64,000 nt of DNA, from NCBI GenBank assembly GCA_029961685.1, contig JARWKL010000007.1, positions 18,423,013-18,487,012 of the forward strand. The letters run 5' to 3'. Shown in pieces: positions 13,501 to 25,600 of this stretch. The notes under the pieces are model-generated. The model was given only the letters and a program-made list of their open reading frames with translations, was not told the origin of the DNA and made no database searches. The translations under genes and the position numbers were made by a program. How positions within the stretch are numbered: position 1 is the first letter of the stretch; each line of letters opens with the position of its first letter. This DNA is from Aristolochia californica (Eukaryota; Streptophyta; Magnoliopsida; Piperales; Aristolochiaceae).

Positions 13501-14625
13501 GATTGTAAAGTGATTTATCATGTGTAACGGGCTATATTTTTGTCTGAAATGACTTATGGATTGCAATGCAACACTCTGTTAAAAATCCTCTGCCACCAAT
13601 TTTTCCCGACGATTGCAAAACCTAAGATATAAAAACTAAAAGAGCTTATAATCCCTAAAAATTACAAACACTCTTTCGAATTATCTCTCCCTACAATTGT
13701 GCATTGTGCTTTTCCATTTTAGATTTACACTTTTTTCTTAAATCCAAACTTTGACTTTTCGCTCTCCCTTCATCCCGAAAACAAACAAGGCAAAAAGCTT
13801 ACAACAAAATGAAAATTTTATAGTTGATGTATGGAAAAAATTTAAAACAATAACAAATATAAATAAAGAAAGTTTATTCACCCAACACAAATGAACACAA
13901 AAGTTTTTTTATCCAATTTTGGGAAATTACACTAATTTAACCCTAATAGCCTGGAATTTGCAAGAAAGAGATTTCATCCACACATGTTTTAAAAATGGAT
14001 ATGCATGTTTGAAACATGTTAAAGACGCAAATGACCTATGGATGCAAAGCTTTCAAAGAGAATAACAAACGCTCATTAAATTCTCAAGTGAACTTGCGGG
14101 GGGATATTTACCCGAGTCAAACATGCCATTATTTTGCCCATTTCCAAAAAGCTGACATAATTAATCATAGATGATTGTAATGTGATTTATCATGCGTCAC
14201 GGGCTATATTTTTGTGTGAAATGACTTATGGATTGCAATTCAACACACAGTTAAAAACCCTCCGCAACCCATTTTTCCCGATGGTTGCAAAACCTGAGAT
14301 ATAAAAACGAAAAGGTGCTTACAATCCCTAAACATTACAAACACTCTTTGGAATTATCTCTCTCTACATATGTGCATTGTGCATTTCCGTTTTAGATGTA
14401 CACATTTTTCTTAAATCAAAACTTCGAGTTTTTCGCTGTCCCTTCATCCCGTAAACAAAAAAGGCAAATAGATCACAGCAAAATGAAAATATCATAGTTG
14501 ATGTACGAAAAAAGTTTAAAACAATAAAAAAAGTAAATGAAGAAAATTTCTTCACACACCACAAATGAACACAAAAGTTTTGTTATCCAAGTTTGGGAAA
14601 TTCCACTAGTCCAAAACTAATATCT
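10582..14625. repeat. Diverged six-monomer unit at edge of core (copy 0)
   Basis: Monomers start at 10582 (A-alpha-like), 11258 (B-alpha-like), 11929 (C-alpha-like), 12604 (A-beta-like), 13280 (B) and 13952 (C-beta-like). The six-monomer order and many diagnostic variants match the core: AAAAAAGGATATGCATGCCAA in A-alpha, AATTTGAAAAATTTG in B-alpha, CATAGATTGGAATTTT in C-alpha, GATTCAATTGACC in A-beta and GCGGGGGGATATTT in C-beta. It is about 4044 bp. The B unit at 13280 lacks the 20-bp deletion of core B-beta and instead resembles the B at 9238. Divergence from copy 1 is plainly visible until about 14465, after which the sequences agree. Confidence 0.85.
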
Positions 14626-14834
14626 TGGAATTTTACATGAAGGAGATTTTTTCTGCACTTGTTTTAAAAAAGGATATGCATGCCAAAAACATGTTAAAGA
14701 TTCAAATGACCTGTGGATCCAAAGCTTTTAAAGAGAATAACAAACGCTCATTAAATTCTCAAGTGAACCTGGAGTGGGATATTTGCCCGAATCAAACAAG
14801 CCATTATTTTGCCCTTATTCAAAACGTTGAGCTA

Positions 14835-14852
14835 ACAATCATAGATGATTGT
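14835..14852. other. Conserved 8-bp dyad motif in monomer
   Basis: ACAATCATAGATGATTGT is a perfect inverted repeat of 8-bp arms (ACAATCAT and ATGATTGT) around AG. The same motif occurs at the same place in most A and B monomers across the window (for example 10791-10808). In C monomers the arms shrink to six paired bases (AATCAT/ATGATT). It is one of the best preserved blocks of the monomer. A dyad of this size could be a binding site for a dimeric protein, but nothing in the sequence identifies such a protein. Confidence 0.7.
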
Positions 14853-14929
14853 AAAGTGATTTGTCATGCGTAACGGCTTACATTTTTGTAGGAAATGACT
14901 TATGGATTTGAAGTCAAAACTCAGTTAAA

Positions 14930-14960
14930 AATCGCCCACCTCCCCCGTTTCCCGACGATT
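14930..14960. other. C-rich tract specific to A monomers
   Basis: A monomers carry a short GC-rich island of the form ATCGCCCGCCTCCCCCG followed by TTTCCCGACGATTGC. It stands out in an otherwise strongly AT-rich repeat. At the same place B has CTCTGCCACCAATTTTTCCCG and C has CTCCGCAACCCATTTTTCCCG. The representative shown is in core copy 1. It is a reliable A-type marker; a function is not shown. Confidence 0.7.
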
Positions 14961-14973
14961 GCAAAAACTTAGA

Positions 14974-14981
14974 TATAAAAA
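14974..14981. promoter_or_regulatory. TATA-like motif repeated in each monomer
   Basis: GATATAAAAAC, containing TATAAAAA, sits at a fixed place about 350 bp into nearly every monomer and matches the general form of a eukaryotic TATA box on the plus strand. In an AT-rich repeat such a match can be chance. It could allow low-level satellite transcription, but there is no supporting start-site evidence here. Confidence 0.2.
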
Positions 14982-17836
14982 CGAAAAAAGTGCATACGAT
15001 CCCTAAAACATACAGACACTCTTTGGAAATATCTCTCTCTACATTTGTGCATTGTGCATTTCCATTTTAGATGTACACTTTTTTCTTAAATCAGAACTTC
15101 CAGTTTTCACTCCCCCTTCTTCCCGTAAAGAAAAAAGGCAAAAAAGATCACAACAAAATAAAAATTTTATAGTTGATGTGTGGAAAATATTTAAAATAAT
15201 AACTAATGTAAATAAAAAATATCTATTCACACACCAGAAATAAACACAAAAGTTTTGTTATCCAAGTTTGGGAAATTCCATTAGTCCAACCCTATTAAGC
15301 TTGGAATTTTACACGAAGGAGATTTTTTCCACACATGTTTTAAAAATTGATATGCACGCTTGAAACATGTTAAAGATTCAAATGAGCTATGGATCCAAAT
15401 CTTTTAAAGAGAATAACAAACGCTCGTTAAATTCTCAAGTGAACGTGCGGTGGGATATTTCCCGAGTCTAACAAATCATTATTTTGCCCAATTTGAAAAA
15501 TTTGATCTAATAATCATAGATGATTGTAAAGTGATTTATCATCCGTAACGGGTTATATTTTTGTATGAAATGAATTATGGATTGCAATTCAACACTCAGT
15601 TAAAAATCCTCCGCCACCAATTTTTCCCGACGATTGCAAAACCTGAGATATAAAAACTAAAAAGAGCTCAAAATCCCTAAACATTACAGACACTCTATGG
15701 ATTTATCTCTCCCTACAATTGTGCATTGTGCTTTTCCATATTAGATGTACCTTTTTTCTTCAATCAAAACTTTGACTTTTCGTTCTCCCTTCATCCCAAA
15801 AAAAAACAGGGCAAAAAGCTTACAACAAAATGAAAATTTTATAGTTGATGTATGGAAAAAATTTAAAACAATAAAAAATATAAATAAAGAAAATTTATTC
15901 ACCCAACACAAATGAACACAAAAGTTTTGTTATCCAATTTTGGGAAATTCCACTAGTTTAACGTTCATAGATTAGAATTTTGCAAGAAAGAGATTTCGTC
16001 CACAAATCTTTTAAAAAAGGATATGCATGTTTGAAACATGTTAAAGACGCAAATGAGCTTTGGATGCAAAGCTTTTAAAGAGAATAATAAACGCTCATTA
16101 AATTCTAATGTGAACTTGCGGTGGGATATTTACCCGAGTCAAACATGCCATTATTTTGCCCATTTGCAAAAAGCTGACATAATTAATCATAGATGATTGT
16201 AATGTGATTTATCAAGCGTAACGGGCTATATTTTTGTATGAAATGACTTATGGATTGCAATTCAACAATAAGTTAAAAATCCTCCGCAACCCATTTTTCC
16301 CGACGATTGCAAAACCTGACATATAAAAACGAAAAGGTGCTTACAATCCCTAAAAATTACAGAAAATCTTTGGAATTATCTCTCCTTACATATGTGCATT
16401 GTGCATTTCCGTTTTAGATGTACACATTTTCTTTAAATCAAAACTTCGAGTTTTTCGCTCTCCCTTAATCCCGTAAACAAAAAAGGCAAATAGATCACAA
16501 CAAAATGAAAATTTCATAGTTGATGTACGGAAAAAGTTTAAAACAATAAAAAAAGTAAATGAAGAAAATTTATTCACACACCACAAATCAACACAAAAGT
16601 TTTGTTATCCAAGTTTTGGAAATTCCCCTAGTCCAAAACTAATATCTTGGAATTTTACATGAAGGAGATTTTTTCTACACTTGTTTTAAAAATGGATATG
16701 CATGCCAGAAACATGTTAAAGATTCAATTGACCTATGGATCCAAAGCTATTAAAGAGAATAACAAATGCTCATTAAATTCTCAAGTGAACGTGCGGTGGG
16801 AAATTTGCCCGAGTCAAACAAGCCATTATTTTGCCCATATTCAAAACGTTGAGCTAACAATCACAGATGATTGTAAAGTGATTTGTCATGCGTAACGGCT
16901 TACATTTTTGTAGGAAATGACTTATGGATTTGAAGTAAACACTCAGTTAAAAATCGCCCGTCTCCCCCGTTTCCCGACGATTGCAAAACCTTAGATATAA
17001 AAACGAAAAAAGTGCATACGATCCCTAAAACATACAGACACTCTTTGGAAATATGTCTGTCTACATTTGTGCATTGTGCATTTCCATTTTAGATGTACAC
17101 TTTTTTCTTAAATCAGAACTTTGAGTTTTCGCTCCCCCTTCATCCCGTAAACAAAAAAGGCAAAAAAGATCACAACAAAATAAAAATTTTATAGTTGATG
17201 TGTGGAAAATATTTAAAATAATAACTAATGTAAATAAAAAATATCTATTCACACACCACAACTGAACACAAAAGTTTTGTTATCCAAGTTTGGGAAATTC
17301 CATTAGTCCAACCCTATTAAGCTTGGAATTTTACAAGGAGGAGATTTTTTCTACACATGTTTTAAAAATTGATATGCTTGCTTGAAACATGTTAAAGATT
17401 CAAATGAGCTATGGATCCAAAGATTTTAAAGAGAATAACAAACACTCGTTAAATTCTCAAGTGAACGTGCAGTGGGATATTTACACGAGTCTAAGAAGTC
17501 ATTATTTTGCCCATTTTCAAAAATTTGATCTAACAATCATAGATGATTGTAAAGTGATTTATCATGCGTAACGGGCTATATTTTTGTATGGAATGACTCA
17601 GGGATTGCAATTCAACACTCAGTTAAAAATCCTCTGCCACCAATTTTTCCCGACGATTGTGAAACCTGAGATATAAAAACTTAAAAGAGCTTACAATCCC
17701 TAAGAATTACAGACACTCTTTGGAATTATCTCTCCCTACAATTGTGCATTGTGCTATTCCATTTTAGATGTACACTATTTTCTTAAATCAAAACTTTGAC
17801 TTTTCGCTCTCCCATCATCCCGAAAACAAACAAGGC

Positions 17837-17844
17837 AAAATTTT
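17837..17844. other. 20-bp deletion marker in B-beta
   Basis: In core B-beta units the sequence AAGGCAAAA is followed at once by TTTTATAGGTGATG. Other B monomers have about 20 additional bases between them, including AGCTTACAAC. An AAAA run at both ends of the lost segment suggests a slippage or microhomology deletion. The mark is present once per higher-order copy (again near 21866, 25892, 29918, 33943, 37968 and 41993) and explains the 653-bp B-beta length. The B monomers I compared outside the core lack it, including copy 0, so it marks membership of the core hexamer. Confidence 0.85.
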
Positions 17845-18651
17845 ATAGGTGATGTATGGAAATAATTTAAAACAATAACAAATATAAATAAAGAAAATTT
17901 ATTCACCCAACTCAAATGAACACAAAAGTTTTGTTATCCAATTTTGGGAAATTCCACTAGTTTAACCCTAATAGCTTGGAATTTTGCAAGAAAAAGATTT
18001 CATCCACACATGTTTTAAAAATGGATATGCATGTTTGAAACATGTTAAAGACGCAAATGAGCTATGGATGCAAAGCTTTCAAAGAGAATAACAAACGCTC
18101 ATTAAATTCTCAAGTGAACTTGCGGGGGGATATTTACCCGAGTCAAACATGACATTATTTTGCCCATTTCCAAAAAGCTGACATAATTAATCATAGATGA
18201 TTGTAATGTGATTTATCATGCGTAACGGGCTATATTTTTGTGTGAAATGACTTATGGATTGCAATTCAACACTCAGTTAAAAACCCTCCGCAACCCATTT
18301 TTCCCGACGGTTGCAAAACATGAGATATAAAAACGAAAAGGTGCTTACAATCCCTAAAAATTACAAACACTCTTTGGAATTATCTCTCTCTACATATGTG
18401 CATTGTGCATTTCCATTTTAGATGTACACATTTTTCTTAAATCAAAACTTTGAGTTTTTCGCTGTCCCTTCATCCCGTAAACAAAAAAAGCAAATAGATC
18501 ACAGCAAAATGAAAATATCATAGTTGATGTACGAAAAAAGTTTAAAACAATAAAAAAAGTAAATGAAGAAAATTTCTTCACACACCACAAATGAACACAA
18601 AAGTTTTGTTATCCAAGTTTGGGAAATTCCACTAGTCCAAAACTAATATCT

Positions 18652-21600
18652 TGGAATTTTACATGAAGGAGATTTTTTCTGCACTTGTTTTAAAAAAGGA
18701 TATGCATGCCAAAAACATGTTAAAGATTCAAATGACCTGTGGATCCAAAGCTTTTAAAGAGAATAACAAACGCTCATTAAATTCTCAAGTGAACCTGGAG
18801 TGGGATATTTGCCCGAATCAAACAAGCCATTATTTTGCCCTTATTCAAAACGTTGAGCTAACAATCATAGATGATTGTAAAGTGATTTGTCATGCGTAAC
18901 GGCTTACATTTTTGTAGGAAATGACTTATGGATTTGAAGTCAAAACTCAGTTAAAAATCGCCCACCTCCCCCGTTTCCCGACGATTGCAAAAACTTAGAT
19001 ATAAAAACGAAAAAAGTGCATACGATCCCTAAAACATACAGACACTCTTTGGAAATATCTCTCTCTACATTTGTGCATTGTGCATTTCCATTTTAGATGT
19101 ACACTTTTTTCTTAAATCAGAACTTCCAGTTTTCACTCCCCCTTCTTCCCGTAAAGAAAAAAGGCAAAAAAGATCACAACAAAATAAAAATTTTATAGTT
19201 GATGTGTGGAAAATATTTAAAATAATAACTAATGTAAATAAAAAATATCTATTCACACACCAGAAATAAACACAAAAGTTTTGTTATCCAAGTTTGGGAA
19301 ATTCCATTAGTCCAACCCTATTAAGCTTGGAATTTTACACGAAGGAGATTTTTTCCACACATGTTTTAAAAATTGATATGCACGCTTGAAACATGTTAAA
19401 GATTCAAATGAGCTATGGATCCAAATCTTTTAAAGAGAATAACAAACGCTCGTTAAATTCTCAAGTGAACGTGCGGTGGGATATTTCCCGAGTCTAACAA
19501 ATCATTATTTTGCCCAATTTGAAAAATTTGATCTAATAATCATAGATGATTGTAAAGTGATTTATCATCCGTAACGGGTTATATTTTTGTATGAAATGAA
19601 TTATGGATTGCAATTCAACACTCAGTTAAAAATCCTCCGCCACCAATTTTTCCCGACGATTGCAAAACCTGAGATATAAAAACTAAAAAGAGCTCAAAAT
19701 CCCTAAACATTACAGACACTCTATGGATTTATCTCTCCCTACAATTGTGCATTGTGCTTTTCCATATTAGATGTACCTTTTTTCTTCAATCAAAACTTTG
19801 ACTTTTCGTTCTCCCTTCATCCCAAAAAAAAACAGGGCAAAAAGCTTACAACAAAATGAAAATTTTATAGTTGATGTATGGAAAAAATTTAAAACAATAA
19901 AAAATATAAATAAAGAAAATTTATTCACCCAACACAAATGAACACAAAAGTTTTGTTATCCAATTTTGGGAAATTCCACTAGTTTAACGTTCATAGATTA
20001 GAATTTTGCAAGAAAGAGATTTCGTCCACAAATCTTTTAAAAAAGGATATGCATGTTTGAAACATGTTAAAGACGCAAATGAGCTTTGGATGCAAAGCTT
20101 TTAAAGAGAATAATAAACGCTCATTAAATTCTAATGTGAACTTGCGGTGGGATATTTACCCGAGTCAAACATGCCATTATTTTGCCCATTTGCAAAAAGC
20201 TGACATAATTAATCATAGATGATTGTAATGTGATTTATCAAGCGTAACGGGCTATATTTTTGTATGAAATGACTTATGGATTGCAATTCAACAATAAGTT
20301 AAAAATCCTCCGCAACCCATTTTTCCCGACGATTGCAAAACCTGACATATAAAAACGAAAAGGTGCTTACAATCCCTAAAAATTACAGAAAATCTTTGGA
20401 ATTATCTCTCCTTACATATGTGCATTGTGCATTTCCGTTTTAGATGTACACATTTTCTTTAAATCAAAACTTCGAGTTTTTCGCTCTCCCTTAATCCCGT
20501 AAACAAAAAAGGCAAATAGATCACAACAAAATGAAAATTTCATAGTTGATGTACGGAAAAAGTTTAAAACAATAAAAAAAGTAAATGAAGAAAATTTATT
20601 CACACACCACAAATCAACACAAAAGTTTTGTTATCCAAGTTTTGGAAATTCCCCTAGTCCAAAACTAATATCTTGGAATTTTACATGAAGGAGATTTTTT
20701 CTACACTTGTTTTAAAAATGGATATGCATGCCAGAAACATGTTAAAGATTCAATTGACCTATGGATCCAAAGCTATTAAAGAGAATAACAAATGCTCATT
20801 AAATTCTCAAGTGAACGTGCGGTGGGAAATTTGCCCGAGTCAAACAAGCCATTATTTTGCCCATATTCAAAACGTTGAGCTAACAATCACAGATGATTGT
20901 AAAGTGATTTGTCATGCGTAACGGCTTACATTTTTGTAGGAAATGACTTATGGATTTGAAGTAAACACTCAGTTAAAAATCGCCCGTCTCCCCCGTTTCC
21001 CGACGATTGCAAAACCTTAGATATAAAAACGAAAAAAGTGCATACGATCCCTAAAACATACAGACACTCTTTGGAAATATGTCTGTCTACATTTGTGCAT
21101 TGTGCATTTCCATTTTAGATGTACACTTTTTTCTTAAATCAGAACTTTGAGTTTTCGCTCCCCCTTCATCCCGTAAACAAAAAAGGCAAAAAAGATCACA
21201 ACAAAATAAAAATTTTATAGTTGATGTGTGGAAAATATTTAAAATAATAACTAATGTAAATAAAAAATATCTATTCACACACCACAACTGAACACAAAAG
21301 TTTTGTTATCCAAGTTTGGGAAATTCCATTAGTCCAACCCTATTAAGCTTGGAATTTTACAAGGAGGAGATTTTTTCTACACATGTTTTAAAAATTGATA
21401 TGCTTGCTTGAAACATGTTAAAGATTCAAATGAGCTATGGATCCAAAGATTTTAAAGAGAATAACAAACACTCGTTAAATTCTCAAGTGAACGTGCAGTG
21501 GGATATTTACACGAGTCTAAGAAGTCATTATTTTGCCCATTTTCAAAAATTTGATCTAACAATCATAGATGATTGTAAAGTGATTTATCATGCGTAACGG

Positions 21601-22677
21601 GCTATATTTTTGTATGGAATGACTCAGGGATTGCAATTCAACACTCAGTTAAAAATCCTCTGCCACCAATTTTTCCCGACGATTGTGAAACCTGAGATAT
21701 AAAAACTTAAAAGAGCTTACAATCCCTAAGAATTACAGACACTCTTTGGAATTATCTCTCCCTACAATTGTGCATTGTGCTATTCCATTTTAGATGTACA
21801 CTATTTTCTTAAATCAAAACTTTGACTTTTCGCTCTCCCATCATCCCGAAAACAAACAAGGCAAAATTTTATAGGTGATGTATGGAAATAATTTAAAACA
21901 ATAACAAATATAAATAAAGAAAATTTATTCACCCAACTCAAATGAACACAAAAGTTTTGTTATCCAATTTTGGGAAATTCCACTAGTTTAACCCTAATAG
22001 CTTGGAATTTTGCAAGAAAAAGATTTCATCCACACATGTTTTAAAAATGGATATGCATGTTTGAAACATGTTAAAGACGCAAATGAGCTATGGATGCAAA
22101 GCTTTCAAAGAGAATAACAAACGCTCATTAAATTCTCAAGTGAACTTGCGGGGGGATATTTACCTGAGTCAAACATGACATTATTTTGCCCATTTCCAAA
22201 AAGCTGACATAATTAATCATAGATGATTGTAATGTGATTTATCATGCGTAACGGGCTATATTTTTGTGTGAAATGACTTATGGATTGCAATTCAACACTC
22301 AGTTAAAAACCCTCCGCAACCCATTTTTCCCGACGGTTGCAAAACATGAGATATAAAAACGAAAAGGTGCTTACAATCCCTAAAAATTACAAACACTCTT
22401 TGGAATTATCTCTCTCTACATATGTGCATTGTGCATTTCCATTTTAGATGTACACATTTTTCTTAAATCAAAACTTTGAGTTTTTCGCTGTCCCTTCATC
22501 CCGTAAACAAAAAAAGCAAATAGATAACAGCAAAATGAAAATATCATAGTTGATGTACGAAAAAAGTTTAAAACAATAAAAAAAGTAAATGAAGAAAATT
22601 TCTTCACACACCACAAATGAACACAAAAGTTTTGTTATCCAAGTTTGGGAAATTCCACTAGTCCAAAACTAATATCT
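18652..22677. repeat. Higher-order repeat copy 2
   Basis: Monomers start at 18652, 19328, 19999, 20674, 21350 and 22003. It has the left-hand variant set. Private differences from copy 1 that I can see are in C-beta: TACCTGAGTC near 22164 instead of TACCCGAGTC, and AGATAACAGC near 22525 instead of AGATCACAGC. Confidence 0.94.
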
Positions 22678-25600
22678 TGGAATTTTACATGAAGGAGATT
22701 TTTTCTGCACTTGTTTTAAAAAAGGATATGCATGCCAAAAACATGTTAAAGATTCAAATGACCTGTGGATCCAAAGCTTTTAAAGAGAATAACAAACGCT
22801 CATTAAATTCTCAAGTGAACCTGGAGTGGGATATTTGCCCGAATCAAACAAGCCATTATTTTGCCCTTATTCAAAACGTTGAGCTAACAATCATAGATGA
22901 TTGTAAAGTGATTTGTCATGCGTAACGGCTTACATTTTTGTAGGAAATGACTTATGGATTTGAAGTCAAAACTCAGTTAAAAATCGCCCACCTCCCCCGT
23001 TTCCCGACGATTGCAAAAACTTAGATATAAAAACGAAAAAAGTGCATACGATCCCTAAAACATACAGACACTCTTTGGAAATATCTCTCTCTACATTTGT
23101 GCATTGTGCATTTCCATTTTAGATGTACACTTTTTTCTTAAATCAGAACTTCCAGTTTTCACTCCCCCTTCTTCCCGTAAAGAAAAAAGGCAAAAAAGAT
23201 CACAACAAAATAAAAATTTTATAGTTGATGTGTGGAAAATATTTAAAATAATAACTAATGTAAATAAAAAATATCTATTCACACACCAGAAATAAACACA
23301 AAAGTTTTGTTATCCAAGTTTGGGAAATTCCATTAGTCCAACCCTATTAAGCTTGGAATTTTACACGAAGGAGATTTTTTCCACACATGTTTTAAAAATT
23401 GATATGCACACTTGAAACATGTTAAAGATTCAAATGAGCTATGGATCCAAATCTTTTAAAGAGAATAACAAACGCTCGTTAAATTCTCAAGTGAACGTGC
23501 GGTGGGATATTTCCCGAGTCTAACAAATCATTATTTTGCCCAATTTGAAAAATTTGATCTAATAATCATAGATGATTGTAAAGTGATTTATCATCCGTAA
23601 CGGGTTATATTTTTGTATGAAATGAATTATGGATTGCAATTCAACACTCAGTTAAAAATCCTCCGCCACCAATTTTTCCTGACGATTGCAAAACCTGAGA
23701 TATAAAAACTAAAAAGAGCTCAAAATCCCTAAACATTACAGACACTCTATGGATTTATCTCTCCCTACAATTGTGCATTGTGCTTTTCCATATTAGATGT
23801 ACCTTTTTTCTTCAATCAAAACTTTGACTTTTCGTTCTCCCTTCATCCCAAAAAAAAACAGGGCAAAAAGCTTACAACAAAATGAAAATTTTATAGTTGA
23901 TGTATGGAAAAAATTTAAAACAATAAAAAATATAAATAAAGAAAATTTATTCACCCAACACAAATGAACACAAAAGTTTTGTTATCCAATTTTGGGAAAT
24001 TCCACTAGTTTAACGTTCATAGATTAGAATTTTGCAAGAAAGAGATTTCGTCCACAAATCTTTTAAAAAAGGATATGCATGTTTGAAACATGTTAAAGAC
24101 GCAAATGAGCTTTGGATGCAAAGCTTTTAAAGAGAATAATAAACGCTCATTAAATTCTAATGTGAACTTGCGGTGGGATATTTACCCGAGTCAAACATGC
24201 CATTATTTTGCCCATTTGCAAAAAGCTGACATAATTAATCATAGATGATTGTAATGTGATTTATCAAGCGTAACGGGCTATATTTTTGTATGAAATGACT
24301 TATGGATTGCAATTCAACAATAAGTTAAAAATCCTCCGCAACCCATTTTTCCCGACGATTGCAAAACCTGACATATAAAAACGAAAAGGTGCTTACAATC
24401 CCTAAAAATTACAGAAAATCTTTGGAATTATCTCTCCTTACATATGTGCATTGTGCATTTCCGTTTTAGATGTACACATTTTCTTTAAATCAAAACTTCG
24501 AGTTTTTCGCTCTCCCTTAATCCCGTAAACAAAAAAGGCAAATAGATCACAACAAAATGAAAATTTCATAGTTGATGTACGGAAAAAGTTTAAAACAATA
24601 AAAAAAGTAAATGAAGAAAATTTATTCACACACCACAAATCAACACAAAAGTTTTGTTATCCAAGTTTTGGAAATTCCCCTAGTCCAAAACTAATATCTT
24701 GGAATTTTACATGAAGGAGATTTTTTCTACACTTGTTTTAAAAATGGATATGCATGCCAGAAACATGTTAAAGATTCAATTGACCTATGGATCCAAAGCT
24801 ATTAAAGAGAATAACAAATGCTCATTAAATTCTCAAGTGAACGTGCGGTGGGAAATTTGCCCGAGTCAAACAAGCCATTATTTTGCCCATATTCAAAACG
24901 TTGAGCTAACAATCACAGATGATTGTAAAGTGATTTGTCATGCGTAACGGCTTACATTTTTTTAGGAAATGACTTATGGATTTGAAGTAAACACTCAGTT
25001 AAAAATCGCCCGTCTCCCCCGTTTCCCGACGATTGCAAAACCTTAGATATAAAAACGAAAAAAGTGCATACGATCCCTAAAACATACAGAAACTCTTTGG
25101 AAATATGTCTGTCTACATTTGTGCATTGTGCATTTCCATTTTAGATGTACACTTTTTTCTTAAATCAGAACTTTGAGTTTTCGCTCCCCCTTCATCCCGT
25201 AAACAAAAAAAGCAAAAAAGATCACAACAAAATAAAAATTTTATAGTTGATGTGTGGAAAATATTTAAAATAATAACTAATGTAAATAAAAAATATCTAT
25301 TCACACACCACAACTGAACACAAAAGTTTTGTTTTCCAAGTTTGGGAAATTCCATTAGTCCAACCCTATTAAGCTTGGAATTTTACAAGGAGGAGATTTT
25401 TTCTACACATGTTTTAAAAATTGATATGCTTGCTTGAAACATGTTAAAGATTCAAATGAGCTATGGATCCAAAGATTTTAAAGAGAATAACAAACACTCG
25501 TTAAATTCTCAAGTGAACGTGCAGTGGGATATTTACACGAGTCTAAGAAGTCATTATTTTGCCCATTTTCAAAAATTTGATCTAACAATCATAGATGATT

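Larger units (their letters stand above)
14626..18651. repeat. Higher-order repeat copy 1
   Basis: Monomers start at 14626, 15302, 15973, 16648, 17324 and 17977. It carries the left-hand variant set: AACCTGGAGTGGG in A-alpha, AAGTCAAAACTCAG, ATCGCCCACCTCCCCC, AAATCTTTTAAAAAAGG in C-alpha and GATTGTGAAACC in B-beta. It is almost indistinguishable from copy 2. Confidence 0.94.

Noticed and set aside
14364..14564. 66-codon minus-strand open frames rich in Phe, Ser and Lys (also 12342, 16386, 18390, 43419, 47454 and so on) as membrane peptides
   Set aside because: The hydrophobic look comes from translating A-rich sequence on the opposite strand. They repeat with the monomer and overlap plus-strand frames such as 15052-15243.
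14625..14873. 82-codon plus-strand open frames at A monomer starts (also 1470, 7231, 10581, 16647, 18651 and so on) as genes
   Set aside because: They recur at the repeat period, show no domain, vary mainly at amino-acid-changing positions and are broken in B and C monomers. They are best explained as a by-product of the tandem repeat.
14950..14970. CENP-B box at the CCCGACGATTGCAAAACC element
   Set aside because: The element is well conserved but does not match the essential TTCG and CGGGA core positions of the CENP-B box.
14626..15301. Internal ~168-bp subrepeat within the monomer
   Set aside because: Comparing the four quarters of the A consensus by eye gave no alignable similarity beyond short AT-rich words and brief duplications such as TGTGCAT twice in a row.
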